Source of the DNA: Nomia melanderi
Lineage: Eukaryota > Arthropoda > Insecta > Hymenoptera > Halictidae
Direction: 5' to 3'
Assembly: GCF_051020985.1 (NCBI RefSeq)
Contig: NC_135009.1
Location: forward strand, 8,688,606-8,752,605
Length of the DNA stretch: 64,000 nt
Positions 39,701-53,125 of this stretch are shown here, one piece after another (positions within the stretch are counted from its first letter, which is position 1; each line of letters begins with the position of its first letter). The notes beneath the pieces are model-generated. The model was not told the DNA's origin. It ran no database searches and worked only from the letters and a program-made list of their open reading frames with translations. Both the position numbers and the translations under genes were made by a program.

Positions 39701-42700
39701 TACATAGATTCTTATCCGTTCTGTCACCTTAAATAATTACTTACATTTTCTTCCGCTTCGCTCGAGTCAAAGTCACTTTCTTTCACCTCATCTGTAAGTA
39801 CGTACAAAGTTAAATTTAAGAATTACCTGTAGGTTTTCTTAATGAATTTGAACTTCATGCGAACTTAAATATTTTTACGATTTGTAAGATTCGAATACTA
39901 TTGAGAATATTTACTTGAGGGCGACTGATTTTTAAGTGCATAATTATTCGTCGAGAAGGGTGGTCCTGGTTTCTTCACGTCCAAACGTTCTCGCCTTTTG
40001 AAGCCGGCTAACTCCCGCCTTAAAAGGAACTCCTTGAAATCGTTGTTCAACAGATTATCATAAGCGTTTTCTACAAAACAATTTAAAGTCAACCCTAAAT
40101 ATTATATTCATCAAATTATTCAAAATTTTACCATTTGTATCTGAATCCGATTTATCATTTGCAGTTTGGATAGGGCCACCCTCTGTGTACACAGCATTAT
40201 CCAATGAAGCGGTGTCTTTCTGAGGTAACTCAATCTCTTCGTTAATATCATCATAATCGTCGCTGTTATAGTCATTGTTTTTTGAGTTACGTTTCACATT
40301 TTCCAGGAAGAATTCATCATTATTCGAAAACCGTGAAAATTTCCTGGGATGCTTATATTTTCTAGAGAACGTTTTCTCATACATAACGTCCGCATCGTTT
40401 TTCGCTTGCTTCTTATTGAAGTAGTCGTCAGGAGATTTGTCGTTTATCAAAAATTCTAGTTCTGCGACGGGTAAAGTGTCCACGGTGCTCGGATCCGGTT
40501 GTTCATCGAATTTTGGCTTCACCTCTCTGTCCAAAGCATATTTTATTGATTCGATCGCGTTTTCATTGTAATCTCGTAAATTGTACGGTTGCCGCCTGGT
40601 CCGGTACAATCTTTCGTTGATCCCATCGTAGACCAAAGGTTTGTTGCCGATCGTGTCTTGACGATCATCGTAATTTTCCTCGTTATTTGGGGTCTCGTAT
40701 TTCTTGTAAGGATTCGAAGCGTATCTTGGCTCGTAAAAGCGAGGGAATTCTCTATTTTCTTCTTTGTACGATGATCTCGGAAATTCGTCATTGTAGGACG
40801 TTCCTGTAATATACTCTTCCCGTGTTCCAGGGGGATAGTATATCTCATTTGCGTACTGGGTTACGGTATTACCGTTATTGGGCGTGAATTTTACTATGGC
40901 TATTGTGGGTACCTTATAAAGAAAATTTAGTTGTTATCGTTGCTGTCGATATTACTGTCTTTTTAATTAAAAATTATGGGTAACTCACTCTGGTCTGATC
41001 GAGCATATCATCATCCTCGAAACGCATGCGTTGCTTCAGATGTTGACACAGTCGAAGATCATAATTTTCTCTGAAATACGTAATCCGTATATGTAAGTAT
41101 ATTAATGTTGTTATCGTTATTCTGACGTATTAGGATTTTATCGTACCCGTGACGCAAGTTATACAAAGATGTTTGCATGATGCATTGCGTGTAGGGATGC
41201 GACCATTTGTAACCGTCGATTTGAAGCCTCTCCAGCTGTAGCCTTAGCAGTTCCAGTTCGTCGATATTGAAGTCATACCTGTTTCAAAATAAGGATGAAC
41301 AGTACTAATGGTGAAGCAGCCGGTGTGAGTAGATCTATTTCAGAATGGAGTACGTATAAAGTGACGTCTTTCTAGCGAAGAAATTTTATATTTTTCTTTG
41401 AACGTAAAAGCCACAGTGGTAAGACCGCTTTATGGTCAGGCCGTAAAACTAACCGAGTGCTAGCCGTAAGGAATAACGTTTATTATGAACTTTTTTGAAC
41501 TGACGCGCGTGAGGTTGTGCATTTCGCGTTCATCGCGTGAGCGAGATTAAGAATAATTATGAGATTACAATAATTTCAGTTAAGTAGCGAACTTCACGAG
41601 AAATAAGAGAAAGTTCAATAAGTCCATTTGAAATTCAATGAAATCCTTGAGAAATATTTGAAGAAGTTATAATCTCTGTTGAAGTCAATAAAATAAATAA
41701 AATAAAATTATATTAATTTCTTTTCGTACATTATAAACCATATTAATCAATTTTTCTAAAACCATTGTTTCAGAAGAGGAATACCTACTGGTAATAGTCC
41801 TCCTCGCTCAAGTCAGTGTACAACGATAAACATTTTCCGAATGCCAAATCTGAAACAAGAAGGAAAGAAAAGGGAGGAAAATCAATTACGGTTCTTCCAT
41901 TTTCAAGAGCTTGCGTTAATTAGAAAGCAAATGAACACGTCACCATTGTAACAAGTTTCCGTCCGGGGGTTGCAGAGGCTTTTGTTGAATAGGCACCCTG
42001 AAACATATTTCTTGTATTAAATAAATGGGCTCATCGAATATCACCGACCGAGGTAATTCGAAATTCTTTGGATCGTTGAGAGTCTATTATCGACCCACCG
42101 GACGCAATAAATAATTCTGAACCCCTTTAATAAGAGAATATTGGAATTTTCTGGGATCCCGGCACGCGCTTAATCAAGGCGAACTATAAATCAATCCTTG
42201 CGCTGTCCTATTCGATTGGATAGGAAATAATTCTGATCAGGACGTCTGGTCGTTTCTTTTATTCTTAACGGATTGACGCAAACTCTTGCGTCATAATCAT
42301 CCGGCCAGGTACGATGCACAACGCTTGCCGCGCGGCTCTGCGATACATCTTGCTAATTAGAGTGGTTCGTGTTCGCTACCTTTATTTCGCAGTGATGTTT
42401 CATCTTTGCCAAGGAGTTTAACAATAAAAAGAAATCCTGGAAAAGGAAAATTTTAAACCCGCTGGTCCCCGATTTATATAGACATTTAAAATATTATTAA
42501 AAAATCAGAGATACGCATACTAACAACGTCCTTTTTAGTATATAAAAAATGAGAACGCGCTTGTCTGATGAAACTCTGACAATACTACTGGAAGCATATC
42601 GCATGCTGTATCATGCAATATAATTCAAGGAATACTAACATGTATTAAGAATATTTTTTTATTGCATTATACGTTCTGCTAGAACAATACTTTTGTTGCT

Positions 42701-45700
42701 CTTAATAGTTTAATAATTTTATTTTTAATTTACATAATAATTTTTAAAACTAGTCTGGAAGAGATTTTTGGTTTTATATTGAACGTTATCTTGATATTTA
42801 TATTTCACAGAACTGCACAAATCAGTTTGCTAGGAAATGAACTTGTAATTTCCTTTTCTGATAAAATCTCATTACCCTTGAGATACTTAATAGGCGGAGA
42901 CGGTGTTCTATTTCCTTAATCTCCGTTACAGAATTGAACATTTCTGAAAATGTCATGCGAACTTGGTGTGACATTTTTATATTTAAACGAAATGCAACTA
43001 TTAGACTCCTTTTCTTTTTCAAGTTTGCTGCCTTCATTCATGTTATAATTCACAATTTTTCCCATACATTCCACAGATATATCCGCTTTCTTATCCTTCT
43101 AAATTTTTGAGATTTTTACACTTGGAAAGGTACAATGTCACACCAAATCGACCTCAAAGGATTGTATTTCGACAAAGAGCAAGACTCCGACGCTTTATAA
43201 AGTAATATTCGAGAGAGGAGCGAATAAAGGAAATCACTAAGAGAATATTTCTCCTCTTCTTCCATGACCTTTATCGTTTTTCATCTTCAAAAGTTTGCTA
43301 TTTGTAACAAATAGAATTTTTAAGATACATAAGTTTACACACGTGCACAATTGGAAAAAATACCTTCTCTAACGAAAAGTGATTCTGCTGTAGAACACAG
43401 CTGTTAAGTGACACAGTTATTTCTATTATTAATAACGGTCGAAGGTGGTGGTTTATCATCGTTAACTATGAATGAGCATGTATAATGCATCATGACGTTC
43501 TAATACGATCCTACAGTATATTCATGATTTACAGACGATTTTAAGAGTCGCGGGAGTGCTGGAACGTGAAAGCTTGGATTGAAGGAAAGTGGGATTGAGG
43601 GGAGAATCGACGACAGGGGAGCTTCGAAAAGGTAAACCGGGTAGGTGTATACAGGGATCCAGGCCAGAACGGGAGAAACCCGGGTTTGCAAAGGCGGTGG
43701 CGGTCGCGTGGGATGCACAGCTCGATGAAACCCGTGGGTGGCGATCAAACGAATTGTGTGCTGCCTCGTTTTCCTCCGAGGACCCACAAATTTTGAGTGC
43801 CGCTGGGACAACGAAGAACACGATTCTGATTTTCACTTTAACCCCTTCAGGCCAGGTGCACATTATAATATACACTGTTTTACTACTTCAATACCTGAAA
43901 GAAATATCAAAACTCTGATAGGCAACTATATGTACACCTCTGCTTAGAGTCTATTTCTATCAGAAAAGTACTATACTACCACTATTTTATGCGAAATAAT
44001 GTAATTACCGATGATGCGTTGAATGGCGGTCCATTGTTGTTAGATATGTGAAGATAATTTTGTACAAAAATCAGGTTTGAAGGGGTTAACACTAGAACTA
44101 CCGAGCGTTTAATACGATTAATGTGCAATTCTTATAAAAATCGTAACAATAGATTTTCTTTGATTTCTTTGTATGTTCATTACAATACAAGTTTAAAATC
44201 GTTTCGGATATTCAATATTTCCTAGATATTAATGCTTGCGTGATAAGAAAACTGTAACCCACTGTTTTGACGGGTGCGGTAGTTCTAGTGTTAAGACGTT
44301 TGAAATCTAAGATCTCGGATACTTCAACATGGAATTTTTATTAATAAGATACAAGAATTTAGATGGAGAGATTGTTTGACACTAGAACTACCAAATGGGT
44401 CGAAGCGACTTATTTTGAATTTCTTCTTTCACAATTATTGGACAGATGATTTTCTTAGAAGTTACTAAGTAAATTGTCTCATAAGCAAACTGAAATCTCA
44501 ATAAATGTATTTTTATAACATTTACAGGAAGATGCAAGATAGTTAGTTTTATTGCTAGGTAGTTTTAGTGTTAACGTAGAATCATAAATAAATAAATAGA
44601 GATCATTGAAAAGTAATAGGATTTTCGAATTTTTAGATTGTTAATTTCCACGACGGAGGAAAGCGTATCTGGAAAATCCTGAATAACGAAGACAAGATCG
44701 GTGAAACGGAAAAGCGTTTTTGTATTGCGTGCGTTGGGAAACAATAGACTGAGTGTAAATCGAAAGCAACTATTAAATTTTGAATGAGAGGTTTCAGTGG
44801 AAAAAAACGGATATCGGCGCGGCAATTGTTCTTCGAAGAGCGTTCACGGTAGTAATCTTTTTCATCTTCGAACATGGAACACGCACACACATACATACAT
44901 AGCTGTACAAAAGGTGTGCTGCGATTCATCAATTTCATTTATAGCAGATGCGTCCGAACGAAGTACGATAAAATAGAAAGATTAATGGAGCTTAACGCGG
45001 AATCCGCTTTACTTCTTTTGCTCATTTATTAAATATAACTCTCGGTCTCCGTACGGAAAGACATTAAATACAAGGAAACTTATCAAAGCGTAAAATTCAT
45101 TTATCAAAATGATCATGAATATCCGGGATCTATTTCTATTAACTCTTTACATTTGAGAATATTTTTCTCAACAAATATGCACCATTCTCTGATGAAATAT
45201 CAATGATATTTTTTTGCAACTAATGTAAAGAAATATACTGCATAAATTAAGGGACATAACTATTTCATTTCGATGTTCCATACGTTGGCACATTACACTT
45301 AATACGTTGTACTAAATATTGAATTTCATATTATACAATTTTGATGAATCAAATCGAATGGCTACTGAAAGACGCCTCCGAAGGGTCAACTCTATTCCTC
45401 AAGTTATCTATGTATTTGAAATACGATGAAAAAACAAATATTGACACATAGTCTGGTAACAGTTTTCTCGTACCATTTTCAAATCTGAAATGTTCTTAAC
45501 TAAATGACAGCATGAAAACATTAAACGAACGAAGTAGTGCTAGAAAAACTGAAAATATAATTGGATCGGAAAAGACTCGAAGACCCTATTTACACGTAGC
45601 GGGTGTACGTTTGAGTCGGATGATTGTGAAATAAAGAAATTTGCTATTACTTTCTTTGTTTAAGTAAAAGAACTTTTCATATTTTGCGACCAACTTTGTT

Positions 45701-47309
45701 TTTTACTTAGATCAAGAATTATTATATGCTAACTTATTATGTATTGGGGAAAGTTCGAAGCTCGCACAGGGTTTCCATTTTAATCGCTTCTCCTGTGTAA
45801 CAAGGCAAAACATAGAACCTTTTAAATTATCAGGGATCAGATAAATATTGTATGTACGCCTCAGTTAATTGCGTTAGATCGATCCTTTTCGAGAAAACTC
45901 TCCAGAACCGGCGGAGTTTACCTTTTACCGTGCCTCCTGCCCCTTTTTCGGATGTGTTAATCGATAATTACGTGTCTCACGCACGTCGGATCGGCGAACT
46001 CGCGACTAATTCACGACAGTTTCCCGCGAAACGACGGAAACGCACCCGCTTACTTTTATAGTTATCCTCCGCGGACCGGGAAATGGTAAAGTTCAGAACG
46101 CCCACGCTACATCGAAGTCGAACATGCTATCCATTTTTAACTGGGAATTCTTTTAATGGCCACTCTATGGAAAGAGCTTCTTTTGATTCGCTTAAAAATA
46201 TCGTTCCGCGAAGAACATTGCTCGGAGTTGAACTTTATGAAACGAGATTAATCGAATCGAAGTTCTCTGTTCTAAAGCTTTCAACTGCAAATTCTTTAAC
46301 TGGATTTTTATTGATTCGCACGAGTGGTTTTTGCGTGGAATGGTAAAAATGATGTACAATGATATACATAAAAGATAAAACGGTAAAAATGAGAAATAAA
46401 AAAGAAATAGCTACGAAATCGGTGCAATTTTTATCGAAGTCTCTTAAATAGGAGTTTTTGCAATGATCATGGCAATGGTATTTACCAATTCCCCGGCGAT
46501 ATCGATCATTCTGTTCCTGATGCGTTATTTTCGGGGTGTTCAGTCGTTCCGCGAGAACTCCGATCAGCGGAAACGTTTTTTCACCGTCTGTTGATTAAGG
46601 AGGAGCACGTATTGACCGGAAAAAGGGAGCTTCACGAAGGAAACGCTCACAGATAGAGCACATCTCCATAAAACGGATCCTAGAGGCATGGAATCAACGA
46701 CGAATGGGGAGGAATTTCATTTATCCGGTTCCCGTTGCCTACTCACCCGAATACTGACTGACCTTTGCAACGGGCATTTCATATCTTGCATTACAATCGT
46801 ACTGCAGAACGGTTTTTGAGTTTTTGCCTACAAATTCTTCAGGATAAAAATACTTGAACAATATAGGTACCATTGCTTGCTCTCCAACTAACACTATTAT
46901 ATTCAATAATATAATTTTAATAATTGTGCCAGGAATGAGGTATATTAGGCTTTAAAAAGTTCTGCTTTGTTTATGAAAATAAATGATATTTCTGCTGCAA
47001 ATGTATCTTTACTTTGGTTACTCAGAAATGAAATAAAAATATTTTTTTTCAGTCTTTGCATGTTCGCTGTTCGATAGGGAAACAACCGTAAGATCTTTCG
47101 TCGCTTTACTGCTGATTCAGGGAACGTTCGAGGATCCGTAAAACGATTCCGAGGGTGCTTCTCGATCCGAACGGAGAGGTTCTTTATTCCCGTTAGTGGT
47201 ATAATAGCGAATCGTACTCACCGACATCACCATCGCCCAGAATAACGTGATGGAGGATAAAGAGCACCAGCAGCTCCGAGCCCCCTCGCCACCACCGTTT
47301 ACGGCCCAT
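36721..47309 (-). CDS. IA-2: IA-2 / PTPRN-type secretory-granule receptor, pseudophosphatase
   Basis: Fifteen exons in gene order give about 996 residues: 47222-47309, 41789-41849, 41147-41278, 40989-41070, 40132-40912, 39915-40070, 39745-39791, 39529-39687, 39327-39453, 39194-39261, 38666-39049, 38335-38556, 37251-37615, 37133-37186 and 36721-36985. IA-2 is a dense-core-vesicle protein controlling neuropeptide and insulin secretion. Exon 1 encodes a signal peptide (LLVLFILHHVILG) and joins in phase to the RESP18-like start (LAFGKC). A polar lumenal region follows, then a membrane-proximal ectodomain fold, a membrane segment at about 585-611, and one phosphatase domain at about 696-985. The signature reads HCSDGVGRTG (D at about 910 in place of Ala), and the WPD loop reads WPE (E at about 876), both typical of IA-2 and expected to abolish classical phosphatase activity. 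The C-terminal EIDIAATLEH and ILKALPALPA are family-specific. The donor at 39193 (AAG/GTTCAT) is weak. Confidence 0.93.
43848..44089. mobile_element. TTAA-bounded MITE, family E
   Basis: The ends are TTAACCCCTTCAGGCC and GTTTGAAGGGGTTAA, giving an inverted terminal repeat TTAACCCCTTCA. The CCC...GGG termini next to TTAA fit piggyBac-type elements. The right TTAA is also the left TTAA of the next element. Confidence 0.65.
44086..44294. mobile_element. TTAA-bounded MITE, family A (best-preserved copy)
   Basis: The ends TTAACACTAGAACTACCG and CGGTAGTTCTAGTGTTAA are perfect 18-base inverted repeats including the TTAA. At 209 bp it has no coding potential. It is the reference copy for family A in this window. 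Confidence 0.8.
44376..44574. mobile_element. TTAA-bounded MITE, family A
   Basis: The left end TTGACACTAGAACTACC and right end GGTAGTTTTAGTGTTAA are near-perfect inverted repeats. It sits only 81 bp from the previous family A copy, in the same orientation class. Confidence 0.75.
45139..45389. mobile_element. TTAA-bounded MITE, family C
   Basis: The ends are TTAACTCTTTACATTTGAGA and GACGCCTCCGAAGGGTCAA. The interior matches 59761-60008 closely (for example TTTTTCTCAACAAATAT, TGATGAAATATCAATGATA and GCATAAATTAAG). Confidence 0.75.
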
Positions 47310-50300
47310 AGATGTTCCTAGAAGTGTGCATCTAATTTACGTTTCACGTCGATAAGCAAAAAAGATAATGCCAATCTACCCCTCGGTCTGCTAACTCCCT
47401 GTTTCACTGCGAATTTCGGAGCGCGGAGGAGTAAAAGTCGTAACGTAAATTTCACGCGACAGTGTCGCGTTTAAACTTGTAATTAGACTGTGGATGCTTC
47501 CGCAAATTTTTTAGTTTATTGTTAATAATTCTGTAATGTATGTAATAATTCTTCGTTTGTAAATTTAATAAGTACTTGCGTGCACTTATCAAGAATTCAG
47601 TCGGGTCGCGAATGAGATAAGTCTAGATGAAAGTATATCAAAATTGTTTCGCTGACTAACGTATATTTCACTATTTGAAAGTTGAAACATTGCTAACTAA
47701 AGCGATGTCGAATATTGTTTCTTTCGTTCAAACGGACTGAGATAACTTGTTGAATATAGTCGGCCAAAGTATCCAATCAAGTAACTTTGGGGACTAAAAG
47801 TAGTTCGCTACTACAAAAGTCTCAATATGTTCCTCAAATAATCTAGTGACATCGGAAATCTATAACGTTCTATTATTCCGCTGTTCTTAAATCAGTGGTT
47901 CAACTCAAGAAAGAAATATTCTCGTCAGCCCCCTTTAAAAGTCCAACTATTCCCATAAAACTGTTTTCCAATTAAAAGTTCACAAGCTGTCTCAAGTATT
48001 CCGCTTGACGTTTTATCAAGATCCCGAGACTGTCCGATGCAAATCGGTATGCACGAGTATCCACAATCTGTTTCCGACATCCCCCCTTTCTATTGAGCAT
48101 CGTGCAACAATGATTAAATCAGCTCAGTGCGCAAAATTCTCAGGCACACGGTGGAGGAACGAGGCCCAGCGATATACCCGGATTGACTAATATAGTAATT
48201 CAATTAACTTCGCAGGTGGAGTGTAAGGAACAAAAGCGGTGCTCCAAAGGGCGCGGTGATTTACATAAGCCAGATATATTCACGGATATTCCAGGAACAC
48301 GCGACTTCATGGAAAATTACTGTGACAATCTAAGATCTGATTCCGCTTTCATCAGCCTGTCTACTGAAACATTTCTACCTTGAACAGATCTACCATCTAC
48401 AGCGGAAAAGTACTGCTTCATTATTTTTGTCTGTTTTCCCCTTCTCGTCTTCTGCGATCAGTTTCACGGAACCTGACTTCTTGGCAATGGATATATGAAG
48501 TTTACTGAGATACTCAATAATTGCGTTTGTAACAAATCGCGGTAATTCCGGGAAGAAACGCATGGGACGGTTAGTTGTACAGTCCCGAAGCATCAGGTTG
48601 TAGTCACGTTACCCGTCTCTCTCGGTCACCCACCACCCACCCCTCTCTTTATCGCTAAACCTGCGTGACGGTTTCGCAGCGCCGCTGAATGACGCGGACC
48701 TTCTCGAGGCGTACCTTGGGCGTGACAGGTCGCGATCCCCGTTGATCTTAATACATGTCTTGGCCCCGGCGTAGCCCGATTCGGGAGAGCGGCAGCGATG
48801 CGTCTCTTCGTCAGGGTTGTTTACCGTTCGCCACGTATGTTAACACCTTAGACCATTTCCCTGCGTGCACGTCCTGTTGTGCCGCAGCAGTGCCACTGAC
48901 TGAATACACTTCCAGCGGCGAACGAGGCGGAGAGCATGCGTTGACTTCGGGCGGAATCGATTGCAACGCGCACATGCCGGGTGCCAGGCGACGAGGGACG
49001 TGGATAGTGATGGGACCAATACCCTCGTGATATCAGGACCTTGAAAACGGCTGTTTTGAACGGCGCCGATAGAAATAGAATTTAGACAAGTCGCTTTCAG
49101 TGTAGGTTTGACATTCGGTGCCAGTACGGTTGAGATTAAATCTTGACGAATGAAATAGATTTTCTTTAGTAATTGAAGTATAAAACGATATACTTTTTAC
49201 CCGTGACAGTAATTTGAATGAGGATTGAGACAAGGAACGGCGTTGCAACGAGGTATTATGGCATTCGGGAAAGAAAATTAATTTTTGGCATAAGGTTTAT
49301 CTTTGCGGATGCAATACCAATTCAGCAGAGCTGAAGAGGAAAGTTTCGAGATAGAGGCTAAAGCTACTCTTGGTATCTACTATTCGAAATCATATTTTAT
49401 CTAGAACTGGCGGTAGTCTTCAAATATGGATTATAATTACTACCAAAGGTTGCAGTTCCAGTATGGTAATGCAGACGCTCTATTTTATGATATGTAATTA
49501 TAGTCTCCCTGGAGTATAAGGATAACATGGTACAGTAATCAATTGTCATTATTGAGTCAAATATAGTTCTCATTAATTTCGAAAGAAGCGATAAAATGAT
49601 TGTTAATATTTATGTAGAATTCATCGATGAGGATATGCTTCATCGAAGAGAGTTTTTGAACAGTCAAACACTAAAATTCGTGGTATCAAAGTACACCGGT
49701 ATAGGATCGATCCCATCACTGAAGCGGATTTGTGAAAGAGACGGAGAGGGAAAGGAATAATACCGATTAGAATAATAGAGAAATACCCGGAGCCGCCTGC
49801 TCCCGCCCTCGCGATCAACAGGCCGGTATTATTGCTGTACATTTGTCTCGAGGACATTTAAGAAGTTCCATGTCTGAGTTCCGATTTCTGATGATATTTT
49901 TAAGATAAACGGCTATTTATGTCGGGTGGTTCGTATGGCAGCAAGCGCCTGCGCGTTCTTCTTCACATCCTCGCGTCGGTGCGTCTCCTGCGTTAAGCAC
50001 CTGTTGTTCGTGAACTACGCTTTCCTTTTGAAAGGATCACGGTGCCTGTTACATAATCTGATAATGCTTGAAACTTGAACAGGAATGCGCTAATTAAAAT
50101 CATACTGATTCGTCGTCAACGCTATTTCGGATTTATTGTTTAACAGTTGCAAGGATGCAAATTGTATTCAGAAATTTATTATTTTAATGTTTATATGTTA
50201 TACAGTATTATATAGTGTATGCATGTAGTAAATTATGTATATAATTATTGCATTGACATTATGTTCTTTCAAGTAATTAATTGTAGTTTAATATTAGTAA

Positions 50301-51309
50301 TCTATTCCAGAATGCAATGACTATGCGAGCTTCATGCAACTATGCAAAGACGTTGTACTGTTTAGTGGAGACACGTTTCCCTATTTGTAAAGAACAGGAG
50401 TGGTTTCTCATAATTTTGTTGAAGTATCGATTAGGAACACTTGTTGCGGGAACAGTATCCGAAGAAGTATTGTCATACTGCCTTCCCCTTCCCTTCAACT
50501 GTAGCAAACAGACGGCAGTAGTATAGTCAGTAATGGGTCAGACGATTACATGATTCCTACAGACGGTGTTCTTTCGTTAATGGTTTTCAGAACTTTAATT
50601 TTTATAGAAATCCGTTATAATATTTTATGGTAAACTAAACTAAACGGATTACATGCACATTGTTCTAATTATTTACAATGCAATGGTCATTTTATATATA
50701 CATACTTATGAAATCAGGTTGAAACATACTTTATTAAATCGATAATTGACAGACTCTTAATGCATAATAATCTAATTACTTAAGTTTATTAATAATCGTG
50801 TATCTTAATAATAATTTAGAATATCTCTACTGGTAACTTAGACTTAAGCTTAAGTCTGTGCTAACAGTTTCCGAGTTCTATTGAAGATGGCGCTGACTTT
50901 GCGGGAAGATTAACAAATTTTGAACCCTAAAAAACAGCTTTTCATGTTATCGCAGTTTCTATTTTTATTTCATTTCTTCTTCACTTGATTTATGCTTATT
51001 CTATTCTTTCCTCTTTATTCCATTTCATTGCTGCCTCCTCTATTTCATTTCATGTCTACCTCTTTTATATCTCTTTTGTATTTAATTTTTCAGCTTCCAT
51101 AATTTCACACTAAAGAAAAGCGAGAAATTATGGAGGCAAACCTGAAATGGTTGTAGTCCGACTGTTGCTGTCACTATCTCCAATCTGAACTTCAAGAATT
51201 TTCTGCAACTGCATAATTAATCAATATAATTATTTATATAAATTTTATAGCTATAATTTATATAATAAATGTATCTATAAAAATATTTACGTTCGTGAAT
51301 CAATAAAAA

Positions 51310-51580
51310 CTGGACGCTGTAAACAGAATTGAGAAAGTTGGTGGAGTGTCTAGTAGAAGGAAAAATTCCTATGGAATTGAAGCGTTCTGCAAAGACTTGC
51401 AGAATTTTAGATTCACCCACAAAAGGGAAGATCGCTCTAGACGGGATATTTTTGTGAAATTACACCAGTATTAATTTCCATTATCTCATAAATTACCATT
51501 ATTTGCCTTTATATTCTGTGAGACATCCTGAAAACAGTCGCAATGTGTATGAGCCCATTGCGGAGTTAAAGACAATGACA
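51310..51580 (+). pseudogene. Decayed partial copy of myotubularin coding exon 3
   Basis: The stretch matches 53922-54181 of the intact gene at most positions (AGAATTGAGAAAGTTGGTGG, TCCTATGGAATTGAAGC and CATTATCTCATAAATTACCA are shared). Reading the parental frame, a TCA codon has become TAA at 51472-51474. A 2-base deletion follows after GCCTTT, and the donor GT after AAATG/GAATG is lost. Homology begins inside the exon and ends at about its 3' border. There is no neighbouring exon copy, so it is a local segment duplication or gene-conversion relic, non-functional, about 2.4 kb upstream of its parent. Confidence 0.88.
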
Positions 51581-52982
51581 TTGGTCAGCATGCTATGGTC
51601 AATGGTTCAAATTTATGCAAATTTTCTTAACGGAAAACCATACTAGAAATACTACTTGATATCAGGAAACATGTCACAGCGTGACACTCGGTGACACTTA
51701 CCTTTGTTTTGCTTTCAGTTTATCAAAACGAGGCTAAAATTTATAGTACACTAGGAAAGGAATATGATTTCTCCTTGACCCCCAACCCTGATATCCGATT
51801 GAGTGATTTCCAGTGTGAAGTGGCAAACTGTACTACCATCGTTTAAATGCACGCGCCTTATTCATTTGTTGTAGACTACATAATCATATACCACACTCGT
51901 AGCAGAAATGAAATATGTAAATTCGATTCCTACTAACAAGCCTAAGGTCTTAGATTGTCGATAACATCGGGCGTGACACTAAAATGGTATGGTGATCCTG
52001 AGGACCCCTGAAGCCCTCGACAGAAATTCTCATAATATATTTACAACGTCTGTACGTATCTTAAGTCTGTGCAATTGACCTATACTTAGAATAAATTATC
52101 TTTAAAGTTCAATTTTCATTATCATTTTGATATCAATCGCAACTTTATAAGCGGAATGGTAGAATAGATTACATTCTTGTTTGTGCTATATAAAACTATA
52201 ACTTTCGGTTTTCTATATTTCTGTTTACAGGTATTCGTTGATAAATTTTTTTACAGTGATGGTTAACAAATGTTAAATACACTGAATGTTATAATATTAG
52301 AATTTTGATGGTAGTGAGAGTTTCATTTTGGTTGGTGGTGTTCCTTAATACGGTTTAAGAACCCTAATCTTAATAGAGGGTTTGAACAATTATTTTGATC
52401 AGCAATGTAATATTATTTAAATAAGTAGATAAATTTACACAAAATTCAATCATAATATTAAAAAAACTGCGTTGTGGCAACAGGTGCAGTCTAAATATCT
52501 ATTCTACACTTTATCAGCGCTACAGGTGAACGTAGTTCAAACTTGAACTTTTAAGAGTTTGTTGAGCCTTCACTAAATACATTCATGCCGGAGAGTATGG
52601 CTGTCAAACAAAAGTTACATTGACAGGTCTAACATGCTCGGGTATTTTATATAATCGTACATATGCGAGGTTAGTGTATTGAGTCATTATATGTAAATAG
52701 TATTAAAGTTTATTTGTTTTCTGACAAAGTAATGTGTTGCTTATAATATTACTGGGTGTGGCAAAATGTATTCTGAAAAGATTTTATTTACACAATCAAG
52801 ATGCTAAATTATGTGTTTTATAGAAACTTTTAAACATCTTAATGATATTTCTGTTAACGGCCTCAAAAAGTTTGTTATTTAAAGTAAGCTTAACGTACAA
52901 TAATTATACAGCTTTGAGGTTAAGTGACTTAAACGAAAGTGTATAGTATTTACATTATATGTTTAGTTTGTGCTGCCAAAAA

Positions 52983-52990
52983 ATGGCGTC
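52983..52990 (+). promoter_or_regulatory. Candidate promoter motif ATGGCGTC
   Basis: CCAAAAAATGGCGTCG lies about 140 bp upstream of the myotubularin start codon, the position expected of a promoter-proximal YY1-like site or the 5' untranslated region. Confidence 0.3.
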
Positions 52991-53125
52991 GTTTCAATGT
53001 TTGACAGTTTGCAGTATCTTGTTTTTAAGGAGTATTCTATGTTTGTAGATGTAGCAATTAGAATTGTGTACAATTGTGTTGTTCCATTATAAGCAAGTAA
53101 ATAAGGAACTACTGGAACTGCAACT

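Larger units (their letters stand above)
41850..47221 (-). other. IA-2 first intron (5.4 kb)
   Basis: The intron separates the signal-peptide exon from the RESP18-like exon, with phase 1 conserved on both sides. It holds a cluster of TTAA-bounded miniature elements at 43848-44574 and another at 45139-45389. A GC-richer patch at 43540-43830 gives overlapping open frames on both strands with no recognisable protein. Nothing else is seen. Confidence 0.8.
47310..53125. other. Divergent upstream region between IA-2 (-) and myotubularin (+)
   Basis: Apart from the pseudogene fragment at 51310-51580 I see no coding content. A GC-richer patch at about 48600-49050 could be the IA-2 promoter or a 5' untranslated exon, given the position upstream of the signal-peptide exon; this is inference. 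The remaining open frames are short and featureless. Confidence 0.5.

Noticed and set aside
43500..43918. Three overlapping open frames on both strands (103-117 codons)
   Set aside because: They sit in the IA-2 first intron in a GC-rich patch; the overlap in all frames is expected from base composition, and no motif is recognised.
48755..49030. 91-codon open frame in a GC-richer island
   Set aside because: There is no domain and no splice partner; the island is better explained as a possible promoter or untranslated exon upstream of IA-2.
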